Positions 26,408 through 36,873 of a DNA stretch of 64,000 nucleotides are shown here, in pieces (the stretch's first letter is position 1; each line of letters opens with the position of its first letter). The DNA lies in assembly GCF_009176545.1 (NCBI RefSeq), contig NZ_VTOJ01000002.1, positions 310,001 to 374,000 on the forward strand. The letters run 5' to 3'. The stretch comes from Salinigranum salinum (GTDB lineage: Archaea; Halobacteriota; Halobacteria; Halobacteriales; Haloferacaceae). The notes beneath the pieces are model-generated. The model ran no database searches. It worked only from the letters and a program-made list of their open reading frames with translations, and had not been told where the DNA came from. The position numbers were made by a program, and so were the translations under genes.

Positions 26408-29400
26408 TCAGTCGAGCGCCTCCGCCACGAGTTCGATCGGGTGCGGCGGGTTCTCGGCCGAGGGACCACGGTCGCCCAGTTGCGACCGACACGACGCGCC
26501 CGGTGCCGTGACGCGGTCGCCCTCGCTGTCGGAGACCTGCCGGAAGAGGATGCGACCGATCGCCTTCGAGAGTTCGAAGTGTTCGGCCTCGTAGCCGAAC
26601 GAGCCGGCCATCCCACAGCAGCCGGAGTCGAGCGGGTCGACCGCGTAGCCGACTCGTCGGAGGACGCCGACGGCGTGGTGGTCCTTGTTCGTCGCCTTCT
26701 GGTTGCAGTGGCCGTGGTACGTCAGCGACCCGACCGACTCCGGGTCGGGCGTCTCGAGCGCCCCGTCGAGCCGGTGGACGTCGAGGAACTCGCAGACGCC
26801 GTAGGCCGCGTTCGAGACCGCCTCGACGTCGGGCCCCGAGAGGAGGTCGCGGTACTCGTCCTGGAACATGACGGCGTCGGAGGGTTCGACGAACACCACC
26901 GAGTAGCCGTCGTCGATTCTCGACTGCAGCCGTGAGACGTTCGCCTCGGCGCGGTCGCCCGCGAGGTCGAGGAATCCCTTCGAGTACGCCGCCCGTCCCG
27001 AGGGTTCGAGGTCGGTCGGGATCGAGACGTGGACGCCGGCGGCCTCGAGGACGCGCACGGCCGCCTTCCCCGGCTCGGGGTACGAGTAGTTCGTGTACGT
27101 GTCGGGGAACAGCAGGACACGGTGGTCGGCATCCGTGGCCGGAACCTGCGCCCCCCCGCGTTCCTCGAACCAGTCGACGAGCGTCTCGCGGGTGAACGTC
27201 GGGAGTTCGCGGTCCTTCGCGATGCCGAGCACGGACTCCATCACGGTCCGTGCCCCGGGCACCTCGGAGGCCCAGTTCGACACGGGTGCGAGCTGGCTGC
27301 CCAGCTTCGACCACGAGTCGATGTCGGCGAACAGCTTCTCCCGGGCAGAGGTCCCCTCGCGCTGGTGGTACTGGTGTTTGACCTCGGTCTTGAGCTTCGC
27401 CATGTCCACCCCCGTGGGGCAGTCGGACTTGCAGCCCTTGCAGCCGACGCAGAGGTCGAGCACCTCCTCTTGGAACCGCTCGCTGTACAGTTCGTCCTCC
27501 GGGAGGTCACCCGAGATGGCCGCCCGGAGCATGTTCGCCCGCCCCCGCGTGGTCTGGATCTCCTCTTTCGACGCCCGGTAGGTGGGACACATCACGTCCG
27601 ACTCGGTCTGCCGGCAGGTGCCACAGCCGTTGCAGAGCTCGACGAGATGCGAGAAACCGCCCTCCTCGGAGAAGTCGAGCGTCGTCTGCGGCTCCAGCGA
27701 AGCGTAGTCGGCCCCGTATCTGAGGTCGTCGCGCATGTCCGTGGGGTCGTCGTCGCGGTAGACGACCTTCCCCGGGTTCATGAGCCAGTCGGGGTCGAAC
27801 GCGGTCTTCACCTGCTTGAATGCGGTCCACAGCTGGTCCCCGTACATCTTCGGGTTGAACTCCGTCCGCGCGAGGCCGTCGCCGTGCTCGCCGGAGAAGG
27901 CGCCGTGGTGTTCGAGCACGAGATCCGTGACGGCGTCGGCGATGTCGTGCATCGTCTCGATGCCCTGCTCCTCCTTGAGCGAGAGGATGGGACGGATGTG
28001 GAGCGTGCCGACGCCCGCGTGGGCGAAGTACGCCGCCGACGTGCCGTTCTCTTCCAGCACGCGCTCGAACTGCTGGACGTACTCCGCGAGTTCTTCCGGG
28101 GGAACGGAAGCGTCCTCGATGAACGGGTACGGCTTGGGGTCGCCCTGCATCGACATCAACAGCGGGATCGCGGCCTTTCGGAGCTTCCAGACGTCCGCCT
28201 GTGCCTCGGACGAGTACGCCTCGATGGCGGCGAACGCGGTCGCCGCCGCCGGCGACGACGACTGCCCCGCGGTCGCGCCACCGTCGGTCTCGCGCCTGTG
28301 ATCGGGCACCTCGCCCAGGAGCTCGGCCCCATCGTCGAGGAAGTGGGCGTTCGTCTCGGCGATGGCCGCCTCGAAGTCCGGGTTGATCTCGGAGTCGAAC
28401 TCCAGCATGAGCGCCGCCTTCGTCCCCTCGGGGATCCCCTCGGCGTACTGGGCGTACTCGGTCGACTCCGCCGCGAGCCGAAACACCTCGTCGTCCATCA
28501 GTTCGACGGCGGAGGCACCGTACTCCAGGGCCTCGGGGACCGCGCGCATGGCGTCGACGAGGTCGTCGAAACAGTAGAGCACGAGCGCCGTCTCCTCGGG
28601 ACGGGTGACGAGACTCACCGTGGCCTCGACCACCACTCCCAGCGTCCCCTCGGCACCCACCAGGAGTTTCGAGAGGTTGATGCAGCGCTCCCCCTCGTCG
28701 TTCTCGTAGACGACCTTGTGGAGATTGTACCCGGAGACGCACCGCTTCAGCGTGGGGTAGCGCTCCTCGATCTCGGCCTCGTTGTCCTCGACGACGCCCC
28801 GGACGGTCCGGTAGATGTGCGCCTCGAGGTCGCCCTGTTCGACGATCGCCTCCCACTCCTCCGAGTCGAGTACGACCTCACGGGTGTGGACGAGCGAGCC
28901 GTCCGCGAGCACCACGTTCAGTTCCTCCGTGTACGCGTCCGTGATCCCGTAGCGCACGGAGTGCGCACCGGTGGAGTTGTTACCGATACCCCCGCCGACG
29001 GTCGCCCGCGCCGACGACGCCGGGTCAGGCGCGAACTTCAGTCCGTGTTCTTCTAGCCGGGCATCGAGGTGGTCCTGGACGACGCCCGGTTGAACCGTCG
29101 CCCGCCGGTCGTCGGGCGAGACGTCGAGGATCGCGTCCATATGTCGGGTGAGATCGAGGACGACACAGCCGGGACCGACGGCCTGTCCCGCGAGCGACGA
29201 CCCGGCGCCGCGCGGGAGGACGGGGACGCCGTGGCTCGTCGCCACGTCGACCGCCCGCTGGACGTCCTCAGCGTCGGTGGGGAACACCACGCCGGCGGGA
29301 CGCGCCCCGTAGACGCTCCCGTCCGTCGCGTACAGCACCTGTGCGTACTCGTCGAACTCCACGCCGCCCTCGACGGCCTCGCGGAGGTCACCCGCGAGCG

Positions 29401-29491
29401 CTCGGTACTCCTCGACGTCCGGGCGGTCGTGACCGAGCGTCGCGGCGGACGTCTCGGGCGACGGTTCCGGTGTCGGGTCGTCGACAGCCAT
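26408..29491 (-). CDS. FAD-linked and (Fe-S)-binding dehydrogenase, D-lactate/glycolate type
   Basis: This 1027-residue fusion carries a GlcD-like half (about 1-560). Its FAD-binding PCMH domain contains VLPRGAGSSLAGQAVGPGCVVLDLTRHMD, and ATVGGGIGNNSTGAHSVRYG; the substrate cap follows. A GlpC-like half has two cluster motifs (LCNGCGTCRQTESDVMCPTYR near 625 and LCVGCKGCKSDCPTGVDM near 690) and a C-terminal CCG module ending CCGMAGSFGYE. It would oxidise a D-2-hydroxyacid at the membrane and pass electrons to the quinone pool. The exact substrate is open. A cagatttatcac promoter box lies 24-32 nt upstream. Confidence 0.92.
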   Translation of the reverse strand: MAVDDPTPEPSPETSAATLGHDRPDVEEYRALAGDLREAVEGGVEFDEYAQVLYATDGSVYGARPAGVVFPTDAEDVQRAVDVATSHGVPVLPRGAGSSLAGQAVGPGCVVLDLTRHMDAILDVSPDDRRATVQPGVVQDHLDARLEEHGLKFAPDPASSARATVGGGIGNNSTGAHSVRYGITDAYTEELNVVLADGSLVHTREVVLDSEEWEAIVEQGDLEAHIYRTVRGVVEDNEAEIEERYPTLKRCVSGYNLHKVVYENDEGERCINLSKLLVGAEGTLGVVVEATVSLVTRPEETALVLYCFDDLVDAMRAVPEALEYGASAVELMDDEVFRLAAESTEYAQYAEGIPEGTKAALMLEFDSEINPDFEAAIAETNAHFLDDGAELLGEVPDHRRETDGGATAGQSSSPAAATAFAAIEAYSSEAQADVWKLRKAAIPLLMSMQGDPKPYPFIEDASVPPEELAEYVQQFERVLEENGTSAAYFAHAGVGTLHIRPILSLKEEQGIETMHDIADAVTDLVLEHHGAFSGEHGDGLARTEFNPKMYGDQLWTAFKQVKTAFDPDWLMNPGKVVYRDDDPTDMRDDLRYGADYASLEPQTTLDFSEEGGFSHLVELCNGCGTCRQTESDVMCPTYRASKEEIQTTRGRANMLRAAISGDLPEDELYSERFQEEVLDLCVGCKGCKSDCPTGVDMAKLKTEVKHQYHQREGTSAREKLFADIDSWSKLGSQLAPVSNWASEVPGARTVMESVLGIAKDRELPTFTRETLVDWFEERGGAQVPATDADHRVLLFPDTYTNYSYPEPGKAAVRVLEAAGVHVSIPTDLEPSGRAAYSKGFLDLAGDRAEANVSRLQSRIDDGYSVVFVEPSDAVMFQDEYRDLLSGPDVEAVSNAAYGVCEFLDVHRLDGALETPDPESVGSLTYHGHCNQKATNKDHHAVGVLRRVGYAVDPLDSGCCGMAGSFGYEAEHFELSKAIGRILFRQVSDSEGDRVTAPGASCRSQLGDRGPSAENPPHPIELVAEALD

Positions 29492-29514
29492 GGCAGATTC
29501 CTTCGAGTAATTCG

Positions 29515-29523
29515 TGATAAATC
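29515..29523 (-). promoter_or_regulatory. Core promoter of the FAD/Fe-S dehydrogenase
   Basis: On the minus strand gatttatca lies 24-32 nt before ATG 29491. Confidence 0.6.
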
Positions 29524-29659
29524 TGTGGTAGTCGTTCGTGGACGCGGAGGAGTCACCGTCCCGTCTCCGACGGGGACGTTCGTGTCCCCCGATCCGATCA
29601 GCTTCCCCCCTGGGCCGGTCAGTTTACGTCGTTCGGACGCGTCCTCTCCACGACCAGTC

Positions 29660-29869
29660 ATGACAGACTCCACGACCTGGACTCCGCTCGAGGCGGCGTA
29701 CGACGAAGACGACAGCAAGTGGTACGTCCTGCTGTACCGCGTCCGCGAGAAGGGCGGCGGCGACCGACACGAGTTCCGCACGGTTCGCGGCGACGCGACG
29801 ACCGAATTCGGGATCACGGAACACAAGAACGGCGAGCGGCTGAACGTCACCGGCGGCGAGGAGCTATAG
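29660..29869 (+). CDS. Small haloarchaeal hypothetical protein (69 aa)
   Basis: MTDSTTWTPLEAAYDEDDSK then WYVLLYRVREKGGGDRHEFRTVRGDATTEFGITEHKNGERL: a compact acidic soluble protein predicted to form beta strands, with no Cys. A cagtttacgtc box lies about 30-40 nt upstream. Codon bias is strong. No family name is known to me; it stands alone between divergent and downstream genes. Confidence 0.65.
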   Translation: MTDSTTWTPLEAAYDEDDSKWYVLLYRVREKGGGDRHEFRTVRGDATTEFGITEHKNGERLNVTGGEEL

Positions 29870-29979
29870 CGAATACTCGCGCTCGATCTGTCGCGGCCGG
29901 CGTCCCCGGCTCCGGCTCGGCCCACGGCGAACTCGGACAGCGGCCCGTCTCGTGGGGCCACGTCGGGAGACAGCGACCA

Positions 29980-29989
29980 GCTTTATCAT
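29980..29989 (+). promoter_or_regulatory. Core promoter of the VOC gene
   Basis: gctttatcat is centred about 27 nt before ATG 30011. Confidence 0.6.
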
Positions 29990-30010
29990 CCACAGGGTTC
30001 GACCTACCGC

Positions 30011-30379
30011 ATGGCACCGTTTATCCACCTGTGTCTGAACGTGACCGACGCCGACGAGAGCCAGGCGTTCTACGAACAGTTCGGTTTCGAGTACTCGCGG
30101 TCGTTCGATCTCGCCGGTGCCGAGAACCGGTACGTGATCGACGAGAACGGTATCGAGATCCAGCTCCGCGACGACCCCGAGGTCGAGTCGGTCGAGGTCG
30201 GCGACGCCTGGGACCACCTCGCGCTCGCCGTCGACTCCGTCGACGACGAACTGGCGCGGATCGAACACCACGGGCTCGTGAAGGGGCCGATGGACGTCGA
30301 GCAGGCGGGTGCACGCGTCGTGTTCTTCGAGGATCCCGACGGCCACGTCGTCGAGCTCGTCGAGTCGCTCGAGGACTGA
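30011..30379 (+). CDS. VOC family protein (glyoxalase-like)
   Basis: This 122-residue single vicinal-oxygen-chelate module pair starts IHLCLNVTDADESQAFYEQFGFE and ends VVFFEDPDGHVVELVES. Candidate metal ligands are His6, Glu in GIEIQL, His in DHLALAVD and Glu in VVELVE, which matches the glyoxalase I layout. A lactoylglutathione-lyase-type or dioxygenase-type activity is possible; haloarchaea lack glutathione, so the thiol cofactor, if any, would differ. Leaderless, with its own promoter. Confidence 0.85.
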   Translation: MAPFIHLCLNVTDADESQAFYEQFGFEYSRSFDLAGAENRYVIDENGIEIQLRDDPEVESVEVGDAWDHLALAVDSVDDELARIEHHGLVKGPMDVEQAGARVVFFEDPDGHVVELVESLED

Positions 30380-30708
30380 ACCCGGGGACCGGCGGCGGGC
30401 TCGTAACGGCCCGAAGTCGCCCGGAAGTTCAAGTCCGATGGGGCGGCCACCCATCCGCGTGACCTGACGAGTGGCCCGGCGCGTCTCGCAGTCGTGCGGT
30501 ACGTCGCGTTCGGGGGCCGAAGCCGTACCGCCTGATCGCCACGGATCGCGAGCGACGGGTAGATCGACCGAGCGGGAGCGAAGGGATACTCGTCACCGTC
30601 GCGACGGACTCGGTAACGATGTACTGGCTGCGCTCGGTCACTCCGTCGTGAACGACGCCGCGGACACGAAGCGACACGCTTTCGGTTCGGAGCGTGCGAC
30701 ACCGGGGT
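30380..30708. other. Intergenic region, nothing confident
   Basis: A weak cgctttcgg box lies near 30678, about 28 nt before the FAH-family start. The rest shows only shadow frames. Confidence 0.4.
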
Positions 30709-31431
30709 ATGCGAGTAGCGAGAGCACGGACCGACGACGGCGTCGTCACGGGAACGTACCGCGACGGCCATCTCGTGACCGACGACGGGGAGTACGCGGT
30801 CGATCCGGCGCACCTCCTCCCGCCCTGTGAGCCGACCGCGCTGTACTGCGTCGGGCGAAACTACACCGCGACGCTGGAGCAGATGGCGTACGAACGTCCC
30901 GAGGAGCCCGACTTCTTCATCAAACCGCCAGCGTCGCTGCTCGGACACGGCGACCCGATCGCGTACCCGCCGTTCACCGAGGAGCTGACGTACGCGGGAG
31001 AGCTCGCGGCCGTCGTCGACGTCGAGTGCCGCGACGTCGGTCCCGACGACGTCGACGAGGTGGTGCGCGGGTACACCGTGATGAACGACGTGGACGCGCT
31101 CGACCAGCAGGGACGGACCGCCCGCAAGGCGTTCCGGGGGTCCGGACCGCTCGGTCCCTGGATCGAGACCGACGTCGATCCCACGGCCATCGACATGTAC
31201 ACCGACGTCGCGGGCGAGCGGCGGCAGGAGGCCAACACCGAACTGATGCTGTTCGGCCCCGCCGAGATCGTCTCGTTCCTCTCGCGTCGGTTCACGCTCC
31301 AGCCCGGCGACGTGATCGCGTTCGGCAGCCCCGCGAACCCGGGCCTCGTCGAACCCGGCGACACCGTCGAGATCACGTACGAGGGTGTCGGGACGCTGCG
31401 GAACGAGATCGTCGGAACTGACGCCTGGTGA
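30709..31431 (+). CDS. Fumarylacetoacetate hydrolase family protein
   Basis: The 240-residue FAH-fold enzyme has CVGRNYTATLEQM, DFFIKPPASLLGHGDPI, the acidic metal ligands in TYAGELAAVVDVE and the NDVDALDQQG motif, and the closing LQPGDVIAFGSPANPGLVEPGDTVEITYEGVGTLRN. Members hydrolyse, decarboxylate or isomerise beta-keto acids (acylpyruvase, 2-hydroxyhepta-2,4-diene-1,7-dioate isomerase); the substrate is unknown here. ATG 30709 was chosen over an upstream in-frame codon because a promoter-like box is at the right distance. Confidence 0.88.
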   Translation: MRVARARTDDGVVTGTYRDGHLVTDDGEYAVDPAHLLPPCEPTALYCVGRNYTATLEQMAYERPEEPDFFIKPPASLLGHGDPIAYPPFTEELTYAGELAAVVDVECRDVGPDDVDEVVRGYTVMNDVDALDQQGRTARKAFRGSGPLGPWIETDVDPTAIDMYTDVAGERRQEANTELMLFGPAEIVSFLSRRFTLQPGDVIAFGSPANPGLVEPGDTVEITYEGVGTLRNEIVGTDAW

Positions 31432-31476
31432 CTACGACGTCGGGACACCGACTGCCTCCCGCAACGAGCTCCCTCG

Positions 31477-31641
31477 TCAGACGTCGTTGAGGCAGTGATC
31501 GCAGGTCGACTCGAGGGCTTCGAGTTCCGTGTCGGAGACGACCCGCTGGCGTCTGCAGGTCACCCCGACGTGGGTCCAGAGACAGGTCTCGCGGTGCCAC
31601 GTCCCACCGGCTGTCTGGACGATCACGTGTCTCCCTTCCAT
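31477..31641 (-). CDS. Small Cys/His-rich protein (54 aa), probable zinc-binding
   Basis: MEGRHVIVQTAGGTWHRETC is followed by LWTHVGVTC, and a C-terminal CDHC pair. Cys20, Cys29, Cys47 and Cys50, with His16, His24 and His49, could coordinate one zinc. A clear AT-rich promoter (31660-31674) lies about 26 nt upstream, so the transcript is leaderless. Many haloarchaeal small proteins of this size carry such paired Cys motifs and act in regulation or stress, which is inference for this one. It is convergent with the FAH gene. Confidence 0.75.
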   Translation of the reverse strand: MEGRHVIVQTAGGTWHRETCLWTHVGVTCRRQRVVSDTELEALESTCDHCLNDV

Positions 31642-31659
31642 ACACTCACTATTCCGTGA

Positions 31660-31674
31660 AAGTTTAAAAAAACC
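31660..31674 (-). promoter_or_regulatory. Core promoter of the 54-residue Cys/His protein
   Basis: ggtttttttaaactt on the minus strand is centred about 26 nt before the ATG. It is one of the most AT-rich boxes in the window. Confidence 0.7.
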
Positions 31675-31755
31675 ACCACCGACGCCGTCAGATCGCTAGG
31701 GGCGCGGGGGCGACGGGGAGAGCGACCGGCGATCGGCCCGTGTGCCGACGGAGGG

Positions 31756-32703
31756 TCAGACCACGCGGTTGAGCAACTCGTCGTCGCCGGCGTCGAGCCG
31801 TCGGACGTTCTCGGCGACGATCTCGGCGAGGCGCTCGTAGTACCGCGGGGTGTGGCCGGCGTTGTGGGGTGTGATCAGGACGTTTCCGACGTTCCAGAGC
31901 GGGTGGTCTTCGGGGAGCGGTTCGGGATCGGTCACGTCGAGCGCGACCCCGCGCAGGTGGTTGTGCCGGAGCGCCCACAGGAGCGCGTCGGTGTCGACGA
32001 CCGGTCCGCGGGCGACGTTCACCACGACCGCACCCGCCGGGAGGGTCTCGAACGCCTCGCGGTCGACGAGCCCCTCGGTCGTCTCCGTGAGTGGGCAGGC
32101 GAGGACGAGGTAGTCGGTCCGCGCGAACGCCTCGTGGACCGCATCGAACCCCACCACGTCGTCCGTCGGTCCGCCTTTCTCGGGCGTGTAACGGACGCCG
32201 ATTGTCTCGACGCCGAAGCCGTCGAGCCGGTCGACGACCGCCTCGCCGATCGCGCCGAGGCCGACGACCGTCACGGTCGATCCCTGTAGCTCCCCGGCCT
32301 GGAACGAGCGCCACTCCCGGTCGCGCTGGCGCGCCCACGCGGTGTCGAACCCGCGCGTGAACGCGAGCATCGCACCGATGGCGTGTTCGGCGACGTTGGG
32401 ACCGTGCACCCCGGCGGCGTTCGTCACGGCGACGCCCGCGTCGGCGAGCTCCCGCGTGGGGAGGTGGTCGGTACCTGCCCAGGCGCACGCGAACAGCTCC
32501 ATCCCCGCGTCGGCGTCGTCGGGGGCGAGACGCTGTCCTGTCACGACCCGCGCGGCGAGCGCCTCGCGTTCGGCGGCGGGCGTCCGTGCGAGGTGGATCT
32601 CGTGGTCCGGCAGCCGCTCGCGGAGCGCCGCGGCGTAGTCGCTGGCTGGCATCCCGTGTACCTTCTGCCTGAGGACGGCGACGTCCGGTGGTGTGTCGGT
32701 CAT
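31756..32703 (-). CDS. D-2-hydroxyacid dehydrogenase
   Basis: The 315-residue NAD(P)-dependent enzyme has a Rossmann motif VVGLGAIGEAVVDRL (about 145-160) and the catalytic set Arg in VNVARGPVVDTDAL, Glu in DVTDPEPLPEDHPLW and His in ITPHNAGHT. It interconverts 2-oxoacids and D-2-hydroxyacids, as haloarchaeal D2-HDH does. Start ATG 32703 begins the conserved part; an in-frame extension exists upstream. The gene stands alone. Confidence 0.92.
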   Translation of the reverse strand: MTDTPPDVAVLRQKVHGMPASDYAAALRERLPDHEIHLARTPAAEREALAARVVTGQRLAPDDADAGMELFACAWAGTDHLPTRELADAGVAVTNAAGVHGPNVAEHAIGAMLAFTRGFDTAWARQRDREWRSFQAGELQGSTVTVVGLGAIGEAVVDRLDGFGVETIGVRYTPEKGGPTDDVVGFDAVHEAFARTDYLVLACPLTETTEGLVDREAFETLPAGAVVVNVARGPVVDTDALLWALRHNHLRGVALDVTDPEPLPEDHPLWNVGNVLITPHNAGHTPRYYERLAEIVAENVRRLDAGDDELLNRVV

Positions 32704-32887
32704 GCGCCGGGGTTCGACGGGTGCGATCAAGAGTGCGTTCGAACCGGCCGAGGTCGCCGTCACCTCGTTCGGATGTCAGTGGCCATCGTCGGCGGTCGTC
32801 GGTTGGCGGCAGTCATCGGTCGGCGGCTGTCACCGGGCGTCTCCGACCTGTCCAATAGAGGATACGAAGACGGAGCGTCAGGGAGTC

Positions 32888-32967
32888 ATACTGTCGGCTG
32901 GAAGTCCACGAAGAACTTCGAAACCCTCGGGTGCCGAACGTCTCGAGACAGTTACAGCCGACAGTAT
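32888..32967. other. 80-nt inverted-repeat element, possible structured RNA or MITE
   Basis: Perfect 13-base arms (atactgtcggctg at 32888-32900 and its complement at 32955-32967) enclose shorter stems: gaagt/acttc (32901-32919), tcgg/ccga (32927-32937), and aacgtc/gac-a-gtt around 32937-32953. The strand is unknown. No flanking duplication was seen. It lies about 50 nt before the promoter box of the flavoprotein gene. Confidence 0.6.
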
Positions 32968-33014
32968 CAGATCGCCCTCCACCTCCGGGGGCTGCGGTCC
33001 GCCGGAGAGGAGTG

Positions 33015-33027
33015 GAGTTTAATACCG
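33015..33027 (+). promoter_or_regulatory. Core promoter of the flavoprotein gene
   Basis: gagtttaataccg is centred 27 nt before ATG 33048. Confidence 0.65.
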
Positions 33028-33047
33028 CCGCACCGAGCGAACGAAGT

Positions 33048-34442
33048 ATGGAACGCGTGGACGTGGCCATCGTCGGCGGCGGACCGGCCGGGTCGTCTGC
33101 GGCCCACGCCGCTGCGGACGCAGGGGGGTCCGCACTGGTGCTGGAGAAGGGCGTCCCCCGGACCGACCGTCCCGACCGACTGGGTCCCGACTCGACTGAC
33201 GCCGCGGGCATACTCGACTACTGGGTCGACATCATGGGGATCCATCCCGACGAGTTCCCCGACGGCGTCCTCCTCCACCACCTCGACCGCGCGGAGTTCA
33301 TCGGCCCGAACGAGTCGGTGACGATGCGGTCGACGGGTATCGACTCCTCGTACGACCACTTCGGCTACTGTTTCCACCGTGCCCGCTTCGACGACTTCCT
33401 CCGCGACCGTGCCGAGGCGGCCGGGGCGGAGTACCGCGCCGGCGTGTCGGTCCGCGACGTCGAGACGGACCTCGACGCCTACGGGGGCGAAGACGATCCC
33501 CGACACCTGGTTCGGACGGCCGACGGGTCGAACGTCGGGGCGGACTTCCTCGTCCTCGCCGACGGTCCTCAGCGGACGATCACCAACAAGGTGCTCGATC
33601 GGTTCCTCCCGTTCGACATCACGGACCGACTCGCGTCCACCTCGTCCAACCACATCGCGTACCAGGAACACCGCCGTTTCCCCGAAGAGGTGTACGAGGA
33701 GGTGTCGGGTGCGATCAAGTTCTGGTGGGGGTACATGCCGGGACACACGGCGTATCCGTGGATCTTCCCGAACGACGACCGGGTGTGCAGGGTGGGGCTG
33801 ACGATGCCCATCGGCCTTGACCTCTCGGAGGTAGCGGACCGCGAGAAGTACAAACTCCTCCACCCCGACGACGAGCGGATCCCCCGGGGACGAGAGTACA
33901 TCCGTCGACTCCTCGAACAGGAGTACGGCGACGAGTACGACATCGAGTCGGACTTTCCCCTCGTCGAAGACCGCGCGAAGTCGAAGGGGACCGAGACGTA
34001 CCCGATCTCGTCGACGCGCCCGATCGACTCGCCCGCGCGGGCGGGTATCGCCGTCGTCGGGGGCGCGATGGGTGCCACCTCGGCGTTCCACGAGGGCGGC
34101 GACCACGTCGCGGTTCGGACGGGCGCCATCGCCGGTCGGCTGGCGGCCGAGGGCGACCTCTCGACGTACAACCGCGCGTGGAAGGACGCGATCGACGACG
34201 AAGTCCTGCGAAACGTGGCGATGGCCGACATCGTCCACGACTACGGACCCGACGACTGGGACTGGGCGTTCCGGACGGCGAGGAAACTCCAGACCGACAA
34301 GGGCGGCTACCGGTCGCTCAGCGTCTCGAAGATGAGCGCCGGCGTGAGCGCCGCGAAACTGGTCGGGACGTACAAGAAGCGCAAGTTCACTTTCCGCAAC
34401 GGCAAGTACGTCCAGCTCCGCGAGGACGAGTACACGGTCTGA
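33048..34442 (+). CDS. Geranylgeranyl reductase family FAD-dependent oxidoreductase
   Basis: The 464-residue flavoprotein has an N-terminal FAD dinucleotide fold (VDVAIVGGGPAGSSAAHAAADAGGSALVLEK), a central YDHFGYCFHRARFDDFL segment, and the second FAD-contact region GIAVVGGAMGATSAFHEGGDHVAVRTGAIAG. Relatives saturate geranylgeranyl chains of archaeal lipids or act like FixC electron-transfer dehydrogenases. The substrate is not determined. It has its own leaderless promoter just downstream of an 80-nt inverted-repeat element. Confidence 0.85.
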   Translation: MERVDVAIVGGGPAGSSAAHAAADAGGSALVLEKGVPRTDRPDRLGPDSTDAAGILDYWVDIMGIHPDEFPDGVLLHHLDRAEFIGPNESVTMRSTGIDSSYDHFGYCFHRARFDDFLRDRAEAAGAEYRAGVSVRDVETDLDAYGGEDDPRHLVRTADGSNVGADFLVLADGPQRTITNKVLDRFLPFDITDRLASTSSNHIAYQEHRRFPEEVYEEVSGAIKFWWGYMPGHTAYPWIFPNDDRVCRVGLTMPIGLDLSEVADREKYKLLHPDDERIPRGREYIRRLLEQEYGDEYDIESDFPLVEDRAKSKGTETYPISSTRPIDSPARAGIAVVGGAMGATSAFHEGGDHVAVRTGAIAGRLAAEGDLSTYNRAWKDAIDDEVLRNVAMADIVHDYGPDDWDWAFRTARKLQTDKGGYRSLSVSKMSAGVSAAKLVGTYKKRKFTFRNGKYVQLREDEYTV

Positions 34443-34523
34443 GAGCGTGAAATCCGCTTGGATGAGGGCCGCGTCGTCCACCAAGGCGTCGGAGACGACC
34501 ACCGCCCGGAGTCGCGCCCGTAG

Positions 34524-36873
<2,350 letters not shown>

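Noticed and set aside
27029..29056. 675-codon plus-strand ORF opposite the FAD/Fe-S dehydrogenase
   Set aside because: The minus strand carries complete catalytic motifs; the plus ORF has no family signal.
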